Positions 56,901-62,660 of a stretch of 64,000 nt of DNA are shown one piece after another; positions within the stretch are counted from its first letter, which is position 1; the number at the start of each line of letters is the position of its first letter. The DNA lies in contig NC_088295.1 of the NCBI RefSeq assembly GCF_032854445.1, positions 32,539,385 to 32,603,384 on the forward strand, read 5' to 3'. Made by a program: the position numbers and the translations under genes. The stretch comes from Liolophura sinensis. Lineage: Eukaryota > Mollusca > Polyplacophora > Chitonida > Chitonidae. Under the pieces are notes generated by a model, which saw nothing but the letters and a program-made list of their open reading frames with translations, was not told the DNA's origin and made no database searches.

Positions 56901-59900
56901 TGTCATTCTGATTTGTTATTTCCATATATATACATGTAAAAAACTCTTTGACACAATTTGTGGTTTCACTTGATAATCCCAGCAACATACATGACATACA
57001 CATGGTACATGTATGTTTTGGTGAAAAATTTAATCGCTTATAAATGCTTAATGGCCTCACCTACAGTTTTAAGATTACTCCTGTTGCTAAGGCCACTGAA
57101 ATTGGACCCCGATCTGGTGGACACTTTGACAGTGTACTGTGCTCCTGGTGTCAGAGCGGAGGACAAAGCAGGCACAGTGATGGTTTTCTCTGCTCCATTG
57201 TGAACCGTCTCTGCAGTAACACCTTTTATCCCTGATGACACGGGGGTTGATCCTTGTCCTCCATACAGCTGCACACGAAGCCCATCATACCTACCAGCTG
57301 ACAGGGTAACTTTCACCTCAACACTGTTGGTAGTGATGGACAGAATCTCAACACCTGAGGGAGTAGCTGGAGCTGAAAGGACAACAGATTACGATGGAAT
57401 CAGGATCTTCAGATCTGTCAACATAAATAGTGTGTTGACGTGATTTGTGGATGGTGCAGTGAATGATTCTATAGCTGTTATCTGTAGTGCTATTACATGT
57501 AGGTAGGCAACTAAGCACTGGATTTAAACCTCACATGGCACACTTAGCATGTGCAAAGCAATAGTCTGATGATCTCTATATAAAATGCAAGCATTCTTGT
57601 CTGGCAGCAGTCTATTACTTCCACGATGAGAAATGTGTCAGTGTAAAAAGTTTACAACCATCCTACATGCTGTCACAATTGTTATTCTTCTCTTCTTCTG
57701 GCTGACCATTCTTCTGATCTGCATGTTCATTACCATCAGCTCCTAGGAAAAACATATCTGTTCTTTCTTCTTGTTATCTGTTGAAATAACATAGCTCCGT
57801 TGTTCTCTACTACTTTTCTGGTTGACAGTTCTCTTGCTACATAGAGTGTCAGACTAAATGGCAGCCAGTCGGCTCAAATTAAATGAGACTGTCTGCAGCA
57901 ATTAAAACATATCTGACTGGATTTAGCCATATAAAATGCTTTATGGACGCATGCTGATAAATTTGAAAAAGTGGCTGTGTTTTCTGAACTACACTGGGGT
58001 ACTACTAGTAGTAATAAACCATGAAACAAAGCTATTTTTCATTTGTTTTCCATGAATTTCCAACAGTTTTATTTACACAGCCACTTCCATCAAAGTTTTC
58101 ACTTCCATTTGATATTCGTTAAAGCCTGAAATTAGTGGCCCTGCATGTACATGTATGTTGCTACACTTTTGTTTACAGGCAATGCTTTCACACGGGGATG
58201 TCTGTGTGACATGTAGGCCACACACTTTACACTAACTATGCTTTATATTGGTGTGAAGGCTGCTTGATCAAAACTTAGAGCTACTCGTGTTCTACTCTCT
58301 CTAGAACTGTTCATGTGCCCAAACATGTTACAAATTCTGTCCCAGGAAGCATCAATCAGTGCATAATTGGGTTGTTTTCCCTCAGTCTGGAATATATATA
58401 CGCATTGTCCAGGGCACCCATCTTGGAATAATCAGGGGCAAATATATCCGTGCTCTGTGATTGCTCAATATTTGCACACTGAATGGCAAGTCAGCATAGG
58501 GTGAGACAAAGGCTTAGATTTATTCAGTAAACATTTTTTCTTTTGCACAAAAACATTTGTTATTTTGTACTCACCATTTTGTCTGAAGTAAAATGTCTAA
58601 ATCTGATCTCTTGTTTTAAAAATGTTTAAAAGTGGCTGAAGTGTACCTGACCACAAAATTATAATCAAAAACTCTCAATGTTTTTATAGTGTATGTGAGG
58701 TACATCATTTACTTTTTTGTAAATTTCAAAGTTTCCAAGGTGTTCCTGAGGTACACCTTCTAAGAGTTGATTTTTTCTCAAAGTTGCTGAGGTGTATGTC
58801 AGGTACATTATCTCATGCTCAAAAATTTCTTTCCCAAAAGTTTCTTAGGTAAACCATTCATTTTTTTTTTAACCTTTCAAAGTCTCTAAGGTGTACTTGA
58901 GGTGCATTTTCTACGTGTTGATTTTTTTTTCAAAGTTCTGGAGGTACAAGTGAGGTATAGGCATATGGCTGGGGTATACTTGAGGTACAGTACACCTCAG
59001 ATAATACAGAAGGGGTGTACACCCTATATGCATCTCACACTAAGGAGTACATGAGGCGTATTCCCCATACATATCTCGTCTATACCTCACGCTGAGGTGT
59101 ACACCTCATGTTTGTAAGGACTACACAGTCTGCATGGGCTACAAATTCACAACTGTTGGATGGAATATGGACATGTAGTCATAAACTATATACAGTAGTC
59201 TAGGACATTAACACGGCAGGTCAGATATGAGCTTTGGCACCTACTGTATTACATGTACAGTACTAAGTATTTTGGTAGCTGATATATCAGTCCATTTCAA
59301 ACACAATGCAATATGCCTCTTTAACATTAAAAAAACAAGTACTTTATCTCAAAACAAATTCTTTTACAAGGACTTTTATAGCACTGATAACCTTTCAACA
59401 AAATTCAAGTAGCTTCAAGGCTTCAAAAACCAGTGGGAATGTTATAACTCAATGGGTCATGTTCGACTGTCTTCCAAACACTTCAGTTCTTATCTGCACC
59501 ACATGACATGTTCAGACAGAATCATGATATAGTATTCAGAAAACTATTAATATAAATAGTATAAAGCACTCTACAATGTTACATGAAAATAGTGGACAAA
59601 ATAAAACCAAATATCACATCTATATCCTTGCAAAAAGATTTAAGATTAGATGCTTAGGAATTTCACTTTTATAAACAACAATTTATATTGTTGTACAGTA
59701 TACTCAGCATCAGAATCAGTCTCATTACGATATGTTATTTATATTGGTACATATAATTAACTCTCACACTATATTTAATTAGTGACATCATATGTTATAT
59801 TTGGCAACATACATCACACATGTTTTGCGAATCTCTCACATAAACCATATGCCCTCACCTACAGTGTCAGGACTACTCTGGCCACTAAAAGCACTGAACT

Positions 59901-62660
59901 TGGACCCCAACCTGGTGGACACTTTGACCGTGTACTGTACTCCTGGTGTCAGAGCGGAGGACAAAGCAGACACAGTGATGGTTCTAATCGCTCCATTATT
60001 AACAGTCTGTGCAGTAACACCTTTTATCCCTGATGACACGGGGGTTGATCCTTGTCCTCTATACAGCTGCACACGAAGCCCATCATACCTACCAGCTGAC
60101 AGGGTAACTTTCACCTCAACACTGTTGGTAGTGATGGACAGAATCTCAACACCTGAGGGAGTAGCTGGAGCTGAAAGGACAACAGATTACGCTGCAATCA
60201 GGATCTTCAGATCTGTCAACATAAATAGTGTGTTGTCGTGATTTGTGGATGGTGCAGTGAATGATTCTATAGCTGTTATCTGTAGTGCTATTACATGTAG
60301 GTAGGCAACTAAGCACTGGATTTAAACCTCACATGGCACACTTAGCATGTGCAAAGCAATAGTCTGATGATCTCTATATAAAATGCAAGCATTCTTGTCT
60401 GGCAGCAGTCTATTACTTCCACGATGAGAAATGTGTCAGTGTAAAAAGTTTACAAGCTATCCTACATGCTGTCACAATTGTTATTCTTCTCTTTTTCTGG
60501 CTGACCATTCTTCTGATCTGCATGTTCATTACCATCAGCTCCTAGGAAAAGCATATCTGTTCTTTCTTCTTGTTATCTGTTGAAATAACATAGCTCCGTT
60601 GTTCTCTACTACTTTTCTGGTTGACAGTTCTCTTGCTACATAGAGTGTCAGACTAAATGGCAGCCAGTCGGCTCAAATTAAATGAGACTGTCTGCAGCAA
60701 TTAAAACATATCTGACTGGATTTAGCCATATAAAATGCTTTATGGACGCATGCTGATAAATTTGAAAAAGTGGCTGTGTTTTCTGAACTACACTGGGGTA
60801 CTACTAGTAGTAATAAACCACAGACACAGCTATTTTTCATTTGTTTTCCATGAATTTCCAACAGTTTTATTTACACAGCCACTTCCATCAAAGTTTTCAC
60901 TTCCATTTGATATTCGTTAAAGCCTGAAATTAGTGGCCCTGCATGTACATGTATGTTGCTACACTTTTGTTTACAGGCAATGCTTTCACACGGGGATGTC
61001 TGTGTGACATGTAGGCCACACACTTTACAATAACTATGCTTTATATTGGTGTGAAGGCTGCTTGATCAAAATTTAGAGCTACTCGTGTTCTACTCTCTTT
61101 AGAACTGTTCATGTGCCCAAACATGTTACAAATTCTGTCCCAGGAAGCATCAATCTGTGTATAATTGGGTTGTTTTCCCTCAGTCTGGAATATACATGCC
61201 CACTGTTCAGGGCACCCATCTTGGAATAATCAGGGGCAAATATATCTGTGCTCTGTGACTGCTCAATATTTGCACACTGAATGGCAAGTCAGCATAGGGT
61301 GAGACAAAGGCTTAGATTTATTCAGTAAACATTTTTTCTTTTGCACAAAAACATTTGTTATTTTGTACTCACCATTTTGTCTGAAGTAAAATGTCTAAAT
61401 CTGATCTCTTGTTTTAAAAATGTTTAAAAGTGGCTGAGGTGTACCTGACCACAAAATTATAATCAAAAACTCTCAAAGTTTTTATAGTGTATGTGAGGTA
61501 CATCATTTACTTTTTTGTAAATTTCAAAGTTTCCAAGGTGTTCCTGAGGTACACCTTCTAAGAGTTGATTTTTTCTCACAGTTGCTGAGGTGTATGTCAG
61601 GTACATTATCTCATGTTCAAAAATTTCTTTCCCAAAAGTTTCTTAGGTAAACCATTCATTTTTTTTTTAACCTTTCAAAGTCTCTAAGGTGTACTTGAGG
61701 TGCATTTTCTACGTGTTGATTTTTTTTTTCAAAGTTCCGGAGGTACAAGTGAGGTATAGGCATATGGCTGGGGTATACTTGAGGTACAGTACACCTCAGA
61801 TAATACAGAAGGGGTGTACACCCCATATGCATCTCACATTAAGGAGTACATGAGGCGTATTCCCCACGCATATCTCGTCTATACCTCACGCTGAGGTGTA
61901 CACCTCATGTCTGTAAGGACTACAGTCTGCATGGGCTACAAATTCATAACTGTTGGATGGAATATGGACATGTAGTCATAAACTATATACAGCATCTAGG
62001 AGATTAACACTGCAGGTCAGATATGAGCTTTGGCACCTACTGTACTACATGTACAGTACGAAGTATTTTGGTAGCTGATATATCAGTCCATTTCAAACAC
62101 AATGCAATATGCCTCTTTAACATTAAAAAAACAAGTACTTTATCTCAAAACAAATTCTTTTACAAGGACAATTTATATTGTTGTACAGTATACTCAGCAT
62201 CAGAATCGGTCTCATTACGATATGTTATTTCCATTGGTACATATAATTAACTCTCACACTATATTTAATTAGTGACATCATATGTTATATTTGGCAACAT
62301 ACATCACACATGTTTTGCGAATCGCTCAGATAAATCATATGCCCTCACCTACAGTGTCAGGACTACTCTGGCCACTAAAAGCACTGAACTTGGACCCCGA
62401 CCTGGTGGACACTTTGACACTGTACTGTACTCCTGGTGTCAAAGAGGGGGATAATCCAGTCACAGTGATTGTTTTCTCTGCTCTATTGTGAACCGTCTCT
62501 GCAGTAAAACCTTTTATCCCTGATGACACGGGGGTTGATCCTTGTCCTGTATACAGCTGCACACGAAGCCCATCATACCTACCAGCTGACAGGGTAACTT
62601 TCACCTCAACACTGTTGGTGGTGATGAACAGAATCTCAACACCTGAGGGAGCAGCTGGAG
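14759..62660 (-). CDS. Receptor-type protein tyrosine phosphatase, R3-like, 5'-partial (25 exons)
   Basis: This is a type I membrane receptor that removes phosphate from phosphotyrosine at the inner face of the plasma membrane. The 25 exons total 3857 nt; after a 2-nt partial codon they read 1284 residues and a TAA stop. Order: three near-identical FN3 domains, one single-exon FN3 domain, three FN3 domains split over two or three exons, a membrane-proximal module (about 640-890), a transmembrane helix (about 896-921), a juxtamembrane segment, a PTP domain (about 988-1255) and a tail. Visible PTP landmarks are KNRY (1009-1012), WPD (1145-1147), [10 protein letters not shown] (1178-1187, catalytic Cys 1179) and VQTEAQY (Gln 1228 and 1232), so the enzyme looks active. 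A single PTP domain behind FN3 repeats is the R3 plan known from PTPRB/J/O/H and Ptp10D; the assignment to R3 is inference. Signal peptide and further FN3 exons must lie beyond the right edge. Exon joins were made by eye and have no transcript support. Confidence 0.88.
14969..15100. repeat. Short tandem repeat, about 34-35 bp, four copies
   Basis: The word 'cacttatatttaataatggc' followed by 'acaagcattt' recurs four times with point changes. It abuts a SINE copy whose own sequence contains 'cacttatat', so the array may have grown from the SINE end. Confidence 0.75.
15095..15312 (-). repeat. tRNA-derived SINE copy, degraded
   Basis: The right end on the minus strand has a tRNA-like head (gctcagatggttaaggcgcg, an A box) and a B-box-like 'gcatgttcaaatcc' further in. 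The body carries the taagtcaagaggcttgcc block seen in related copies. Confidence 0.6.
15575..15795 (-). repeat. SINE copy, same family, partial
   Basis: Shares 'acttatatgatgatgggagg', 'aggggaaatccacgactatc' and 'caggccttcccatgtgg' with the copy at 17060. It lacks a good tRNA-like end. Confidence 0.55.
16585..16735 (-). CDS. RPTP exon: PTP domain, P-loop and Q-loop
   Basis: 151 nt, phase 2 in and 0 out. Completes the P-loop as [20 protein letters not shown] and ends [11 protein letters not shown]. The invariant Arg of the P-loop and the Q-loop Gln are both present. Acceptor tttccag, donor gtactg. Confidence 0.95.
17060..17310 (-). repeat. tRNA-derived SINE, near full length
   Basis: The best copy in the window. 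Read on the minus strand it starts with a tRNA-like head (gttagcgtgccagc, A-box region), then a B-box-like 'gtgagttcaagtcc', then a body with the 'gggaaggtctgcc' block, and ends in the 'cattaaaacaccagtcaaat' tail followed by AT-rich repeats. This structure is typical of tRNA-derived SINEs. Confidence 0.7.
17832..17980 (-). CDS. RPTP exon: PTP domain, WPD loop and catalytic Cys
   Basis: 149 nt, phase 0 in and 2 out. Reads [20 protein letters not shown], with the general-acid Asp of the WPD loop, and ends MSGPLLIHC plus two bases of Ser. The catalytic Cys is in the last complete codon before donor gtaatt. Acceptor gatctgaag. Confidence 0.93.
18030..18195 (-). repeat. SINE copy, internally deleted
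   Basis: Has the 'ttatttatttgattggcgtt' tail, the 'gctggatttgaactcacagc' B-box region and the 'ggtcattgtgcttcactagc' head, but most of the body is missing. It sits directly beside the 77-bp array. Confidence 0.6.
18285..22764 (-). repeat. 77-bp tandem array of an exon 3' end plus splice donor, about 58 copies
   Basis: The first and last 'attcacatct' words are 4401 bp apart, about 57 periods of 77 bp. On the minus strand each unit carries the end of the PTP exon ([15 protein letters not shown]-like), the donor gtgagt and about 20 bp of intron. The rightmost unit is the real exon end at 22713. Variants (an agattatagtatgatg version, an extra-A 'gataaaaaaaaactcc' version, a shortened 'gatgtagagtatgatatac' version) recur in the same order, for example near 19560, 20640 and 22100, showing duplication of multi-unit blocks. 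Confidence 0.95.
22713..22838 (-). CDS. RPTP exon: PTP domain, KCxxYWP motif; source of the 77-bp array
   Basis: 126 nt, 42 codons, phase 0-0. Reads [20 protein letters not shown] and ends [17 protein letters not shown] before donor gtgagt. The last third of this exon and its donor are the parent of the 77-bp array on its downstream side. The array copies keep the donor but lack the acceptor and the first two thirds of the exon. This first donor gives a clean frame into the next exon. Confidence 0.9.
23010..23255. repeat. Tandem repeat of about 84 bp, three diverged copies
   Basis: Starts at about 23010, 23095 and 23178, each with 'agaggaaac', then 'cagctgaaact' and a 'gtgtgcagtctc'-like block. 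It lies in the intron between the exons at 22838 and 23786. Confidence 0.7.
23487..23715 (-). repeat. tRNA-derived SINE copy
   Basis: Shares the 'tatttatttgatt' tail, 'tcaagaatatttca', 'cagaccttcccgtgtacggc', 'ggtgagaggttcctgggtca' and the 'gctaaccaccatggcc' head with the copy at 17060. Its right edge is about 70 bp from a coding exon. Confidence 0.65.
23786..23920 (-). CDS. RPTP exon: PTP domain, AAQGP and FWRMVWEQ motifs
   Basis: 135 nt, 45 codons, phase 0-0. Reads [20 protein letters not shown] then [20 protein letters not shown], all canonical PTP motifs. Acceptor ctattgcag, donor gtagcc. Confidence 0.93.
23921..25153. other. RPTP intron, nothing further recognised
   Basis: About 1.2 kb of AT-rich intron between the YINANY and AAQGP exons. 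No additional exon or clear repeat seen. Confidence 0.5.
25154..25230 (-). CDS. RPTP exon: PTP domain, YINANY motif
   Basis: 77 nt, phase 1 in and 0 out. Reads [20 protein letters not shown] then ANYIP, the conserved DYINANYI segment of PTP domains. Donor gtaagt. Confidence 0.92.
25231..28515. other. RPTP intron with a truncated SINE
   Basis: About 3.3 kb. A shortened SINE copy lies near 25272-25385 (tttgattggtgtttaatgcc tail and gacttgaactcacagc). An A run occurs at 27489-27502. No coding exon could be supported in the rest. Confidence 0.5.
28516..28606 (-). CDS. RPTP exon: start of PTP domain, KNRY loop
   Basis: 91 nt, phase 0 in and 1 out. Reads [20 protein letters not shown], containing the phosphotyrosine-recognition loop KNRY. 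Acceptor accatgcag, donor gtaagt; the next exon completes ILPFDDTRVKL. Confidence 0.92.
28855..29195 (-). repeat. Second tRNA-derived SINE family, next to a TA microsatellite
   Basis: On the minus strand the right end reads as a tRNA-like head, cggtggctcggttggttgag, followed by a B-box-like region and a body ending in the 'gagtgagtgagtgcttg' stretch next to a (TA)n run at 28856-28879. It is unrelated in the body to the copies at 17060. Confidence 0.65.
29301..29382 (-). CDS. RPTP exon: juxtamembrane helix before the PTP domain
   Basis: 82 nt, phase 2 in and 0 out. Reads [20 protein letters not shown] then TFSQEYL, corresponding to the RPI/V...FxxEY wedge helix that precedes RPTP catalytic domains. 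Acceptor gtttacag, donor gtaaga. Confidence 0.87.
29971..30057 (-). CDS. RPTP exon: cytoplasmic juxtamembrane segment
   Basis: 87 nt, phase 2-2. Encodes an acidic linker, [20 protein letters not shown] followed by EPEDYPTS. The last codon is split and gives Lys with the next exon. Two tyrosines lie in acidic surroundings. Acceptor cctttcag, donor gtaagg. Confidence 0.85.
30713..30836 (-). CDS. RPTP exon: transmembrane helix
   Basis: 124 nt, phase 1 in and 2 out. After EEKDYK comes a hydrophobic segment, [20 protein letters not shown] then IVVITV, followed by the basic stop-transfer sequence RSKHQKQK. Acceptor tgttacag, donor gtatgt. This places everything upstream outside the cell and the PTP domain inside. 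Confidence 0.9.
30837..33268. other. RPTP intron
   Basis: About 2.4 kb between the last extracellular exon and the transmembrane exon. A short CA run lies at 31376-31391 and a SINE copy at about 32800-33075. A 26-bp exon-like stretch at 32112 is discussed under rejected items. Confidence 0.5.
32800..33075 (-). repeat. SINE copy, degraded
   Basis: Begins with the 'tatttatttattgatttggc' tail and has 'acttttatgacagctgtcag' and 'aaaccactgccctttggcaa' body words shared with the fragment at 35085. The tRNA-like end is badly worn. Confidence 0.5.
33269..33339 (-). CDS. RPTP exon: end of membrane-proximal module
   Basis: 71 nt, phase 2 in and 1 out. Reads [20 protein letters not shown] and ends RTK before donor gtatgt. 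It continues the YRVKAF strand F motif and leads straight to the transmembrane exon. Confidence 0.83.
33722..33845 (-). CDS. RPTP exon: membrane-proximal module, part 3
   Basis: 124 nt, phase 1 in and 2 out. Reads [20 protein letters not shown] and later [12 protein letters not shown], the xNGPLxPxxxYR motif typical of the last extracellular domain of R3 receptors. Donor gtaaag; the split Arg codon is completed in the next exon. Confidence 0.87.
34364..34489 (-). CDS. RPTP exon: membrane-proximal module, part 2
   Basis: 126 nt, phase 1-1. Reads [20 protein letters not shown] then an acidic stretch and PLGWSIQT. The WYKANEDN stretch fits the insert found between strands in this receptor domain. 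The acceptor is ttgtag; a run of 20 A (T on the coding strand) starts about 22 bp upstream of it. Confidence 0.85.
34862..35044 (-). CDS. RPTP exon: membrane-proximal module, part 1
   Basis: 183 nt, phase 1-1. It contains [20 protein letters not shown] then [14 protein letters not shown]. The F-F-S-N/D-x-N-G-x-I/V-x-x-Y/F-x-V-V pattern is the start of the divergent membrane-proximal domain known from R3 receptors, and is a main reason for the subgroup call. Acceptor tgctcag, donor gtaatg. Confidence 0.87.
35085..35230 (-). repeat. SINE fragment
   Basis: Contains 'gtcgtgctcaagaacacttg', 'tatgacagcagtcag', and 'aaaccactgacctttggcaa', matching the body of the copy at 32800. Confidence 0.5.
35716..35782 (-). 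CDS. RPTP exon: FN3 domain 7, part 3
   Basis: A short 67-nt exon, phase 0 in and 1 out, with acceptor ctctcacacag and donor gtaagt. Reads [20 protein letters not shown] and ends at Ala-Gly. It completes the FN3 fold (strand G) and joins the next exon as Asn-Pro-Pro-Gln-Pro. Confidence 0.8.
36499..36615 (-). CDS. RPTP exon: FN3 domain 7, part 2
   Basis: 117 nt, exactly 39 codons, phase 0-0. The acceptor is atatttcag and the donor gtaagt. Reads [20 protein letters not shown] and later [12 protein letters not shown], the FN3 strands C' to F with the PxxxYxY core. Confidence 0.85.
36685..36975 (-). repeat. SINE copy interrupted by other DNA
   Basis: The tail and body (gactggtgtttttcgccata, tatgatggcggccagcatta) run to about 36810. 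About 80 bp of unrelated AT-rich DNA follows, and the element seems to resume at 'gtcgggcaagccctgttaac'. An insertion within the SINE is one reading. Confidence 0.4.
37406..37536 (-). CDS. RPTP exon: FN3 domain 7, part 1
   Basis: 131 nt, phase 1 in and 0 out. Starts [20 protein letters not shown] and contains [20 protein letters not shown], the FN3 strand B Trp and strand C. It ends VTYK before donor gtatgt. Confidence 0.88.
38074..38205 (-). CDS. RPTP exon: FN3 domain 6, second half
   Basis: 132 nt, phase 1-1. Reads [20 protein letters not shown] then [20 protein letters not shown], a textbook FN3 strand F-G end. Acceptor tatttcag, donor gttagt. A 7.35-kb intron separates it from the first half of the domain. 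Confidence 0.88.
38405..38565 (-). repeat. SINE copy, partial
   Basis: Has 'tatttatttgattggcact', 'tacttatatgatgacag' and 'gtggaggaacgtgg', matching the tail and body of the main SINE family. No tRNA-like head. Confidence 0.5.
38855..39715. repeat. Direct duplication of about 300 bp, offset about 550 bp
   Basis: The segments near 38860-39145 and 39410-39705 share 'cttttagaaggcataacaaa', 'atgaccttaacatacatggt', 'gtgttttcatgatca' and 'aaattcatctagcgttttat' in the same order, with many point changes and small indels. Confidence 0.75.
43731..43918. repeat. Two-copy direct repeat of about 120 bp
   Basis: 'cacccagt(t/c)ctgct(g/t)aatc' followed by 'gagctgtcaatgttggcctacat' (with changes) occurs from about 43731 and again from about 43851. 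Confidence 0.75.
44460..45721 (-). repeat. FN3 exon-fragment array, about 158-bp unit, about eight copies
   Basis: Copies of the 3' two thirds of the exon at 45560-45721 with its donor (plus-strand words cttaccagcgataac, caccagagtcagtgtgtag, ggaccagggaaagg) recur at about 153-162-bp spacing. Donor words lie near 44630, 44768, 44937, 45087, 45242, 45402 and 45559. Only the rightmost copy has an acceptor and an intact frame; the others carry frame-breaking deletions, and the leftmost has lost its donor. Confidence 0.9.
45560..45721 (-). CDS. RPTP exon: FN3 domain 6, first half
   Basis: 162 nt, phase 1-1, acceptor ttttttacag, donor gtaagt. The peptide runs [20 protein letters not shown] then [22 protein letters not shown]3 strands A to C. 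It is the only copy in the surrounding exon-fragment array that has a good acceptor and an open frame. The junction with the exon ending at 38205 restores Ile-Ala-Asp in frame. Confidence 0.87.
47265..47372 (-). repeat. tRNA-like SINE head
   Basis: On the minus strand it reads ttttggtcgagtggttta (A-box-like) and, about 45 bp on, ggtcgctggttcgaaacc with an excellent B box. The spacing fits a tRNA-derived promoter, but there is no clover-leaf acceptor stem, so it is called a SINE relic rather than a tRNA gene. Confidence 0.55.
50482..50550 (+). CDS. Possible first coding exon of an unrecognised plus-strand gene
   Basis: ATG in a good context (aaagATGG), then 23 open codons starting [20 protein letters not shown], directly followed by gtaaaa. 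The preceding 250 bp are richer in CpG than the surroundings. No second exon was found, so this may be chance or a pseudogene fragment. Confidence 0.2.
51360..51546 (-). CDS. RPTP exon: FN3 domain 5, second half
   Basis: 187 nt, phase 0 in and phase 1 out. It reads [18 protein letters not shown] and later [15 protein letters not shown], the FN3 strand F region, and ends near TLTVRTNPE, the strand G end. The donor is gtaaga. Sequons at NVS, NFT and NVT. Confidence 0.88.
52294..52308. repeat. Homopolymer C run
   Basis: About 15 C in a row in the intron between the two exons of FN3 domain 5's upstream side and a run of 'ccagattatacaaa' words just after it. Length may be uncertain in the assembly. 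Confidence 0.7.
52608..52765 (-). CDS. RPTP exon: FN3 domain 5, first half
   Basis: 158 nt, incoming phase 1, outgoing phase 0. Reads [20 protein letters not shown], the usual FN3 A-B strands with the core Trp, and ends FTEDGVA before donor gtgagt. The acceptor is aattctcag. It joins in frame to the exon ending at 51546. Confidence 0.88.
53065..54957. repeat. 37-bp minisatellite, about 51 copies
   Basis: The unit is tgtatgtagcttaacactgc followed by caactgagtatgctact. Variants at the unit centre (taacac, taacgc, tatctc, taaccc) and g/a at gggtat/gagtat alternate in repeated blocks. The array lies in the intron directly after the exon 54991-55266 and contains no obvious exon sequence. Confidence 0.95.
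54991..55266 (-). CDS. RPTP exon: FN3 domain 4 (single exon)
   Basis: A complete FN3 domain of 92 residues in one phase 1-1 exon (276 nt), starting [14 protein letters not shown]. It has the strand B Trp ([10 protein letters not shown]) and the strand F Tyr ([12 protein letters not shown]). Several Asn-x-Ser/Thr sequons suggest glycosylation. Donor gtaagt lies about 35 bp from a long 37-bp minisatellite. Confidence 0.9.
55267..57060. other. RPTP intron
   Basis: About 1.8 kb. Its right part (about 56560-57060) resembles the segment just left of copies B and C (for example tttcaaacacaa(c/t)gcaatat and acaacatacat words), so it is the left end of the triplicated unit. No exon seen in the rest. 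Confidence 0.5.
57061..57372 (-). CDS. RPTP exon: FN3 domain, copy A of the triplicated exon
   Basis: Third (most C-terminal) copy of the 312-nt FN3 exon, phase 1-1, acceptor tttcag and donor gtgagg. It ends SNRSNLKTV where copies B and C read SGQSSPDTV, so it is the most diverged of the three at the domain end. The codon at the 3' junction joins to the exon at 55266 to give Ala-Pro-Ser, a typical FN3 domain start. Confidence 0.88.
58600..59115. repeat. gaggtgtac/gtacacctc motif cluster in intron unit A-B
   Basis: Many words of the form (t)gaggtgtac, gaggtaca or their reverse complement, at about 50-90-bp spacing, including the palindromes tgaggtgtacacctca and gaggtacagtacacctc near 58982-59108. 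The cluster recurs at about 61435-61915 and begins again at about 63925. Confidence 0.7.
59859..60170 (-). CDS. RPTP exon: FN3 domain, copy B of the triplicated exon
   Basis: Same length (312 nt), phase (1-1) and splice sites as copies A and C. It is open throughout and contains the FN3 signature [14 protein letters not shown]. Its first roughly 37 residues match the other copies almost exactly; later positions carry copy-specific residues such as [12 protein letters not shown] in place of the [12 protein letters not shown] of copy A. It lies 2798 bp from copy A and 2490 bp from copy C. Confidence 0.88.
61435..61915. repeat. gaggtgtac/gtacacctc motif cluster in intron unit B-C
   Basis: Duplicate of the cluster at 58600, with the same motif order and a few point changes. 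It is part of the triplicated unit. Confidence 0.7.
62349..62660 (-). CDS. RPTP exon: FN3 domain, copy C of the triplicated exon
   Basis: A whole FN3 domain of about 104 residues in one phase 1-1 exon of 312 nt, the most N-terminal one in the window. The acceptor is ...ctttcag before CTCCAGC and the donor is gtgagg after ACTGTAG. The peptide contains [18 protein letters not shown] and a C-terminal [20 protein letters not shown] stretch, matching FN3 strands F and G (PGxxYxVKVxT). It differs from copy B in about 13 of 89 compared residues although the flanking introns are almost the same. Confidence 0.88.
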
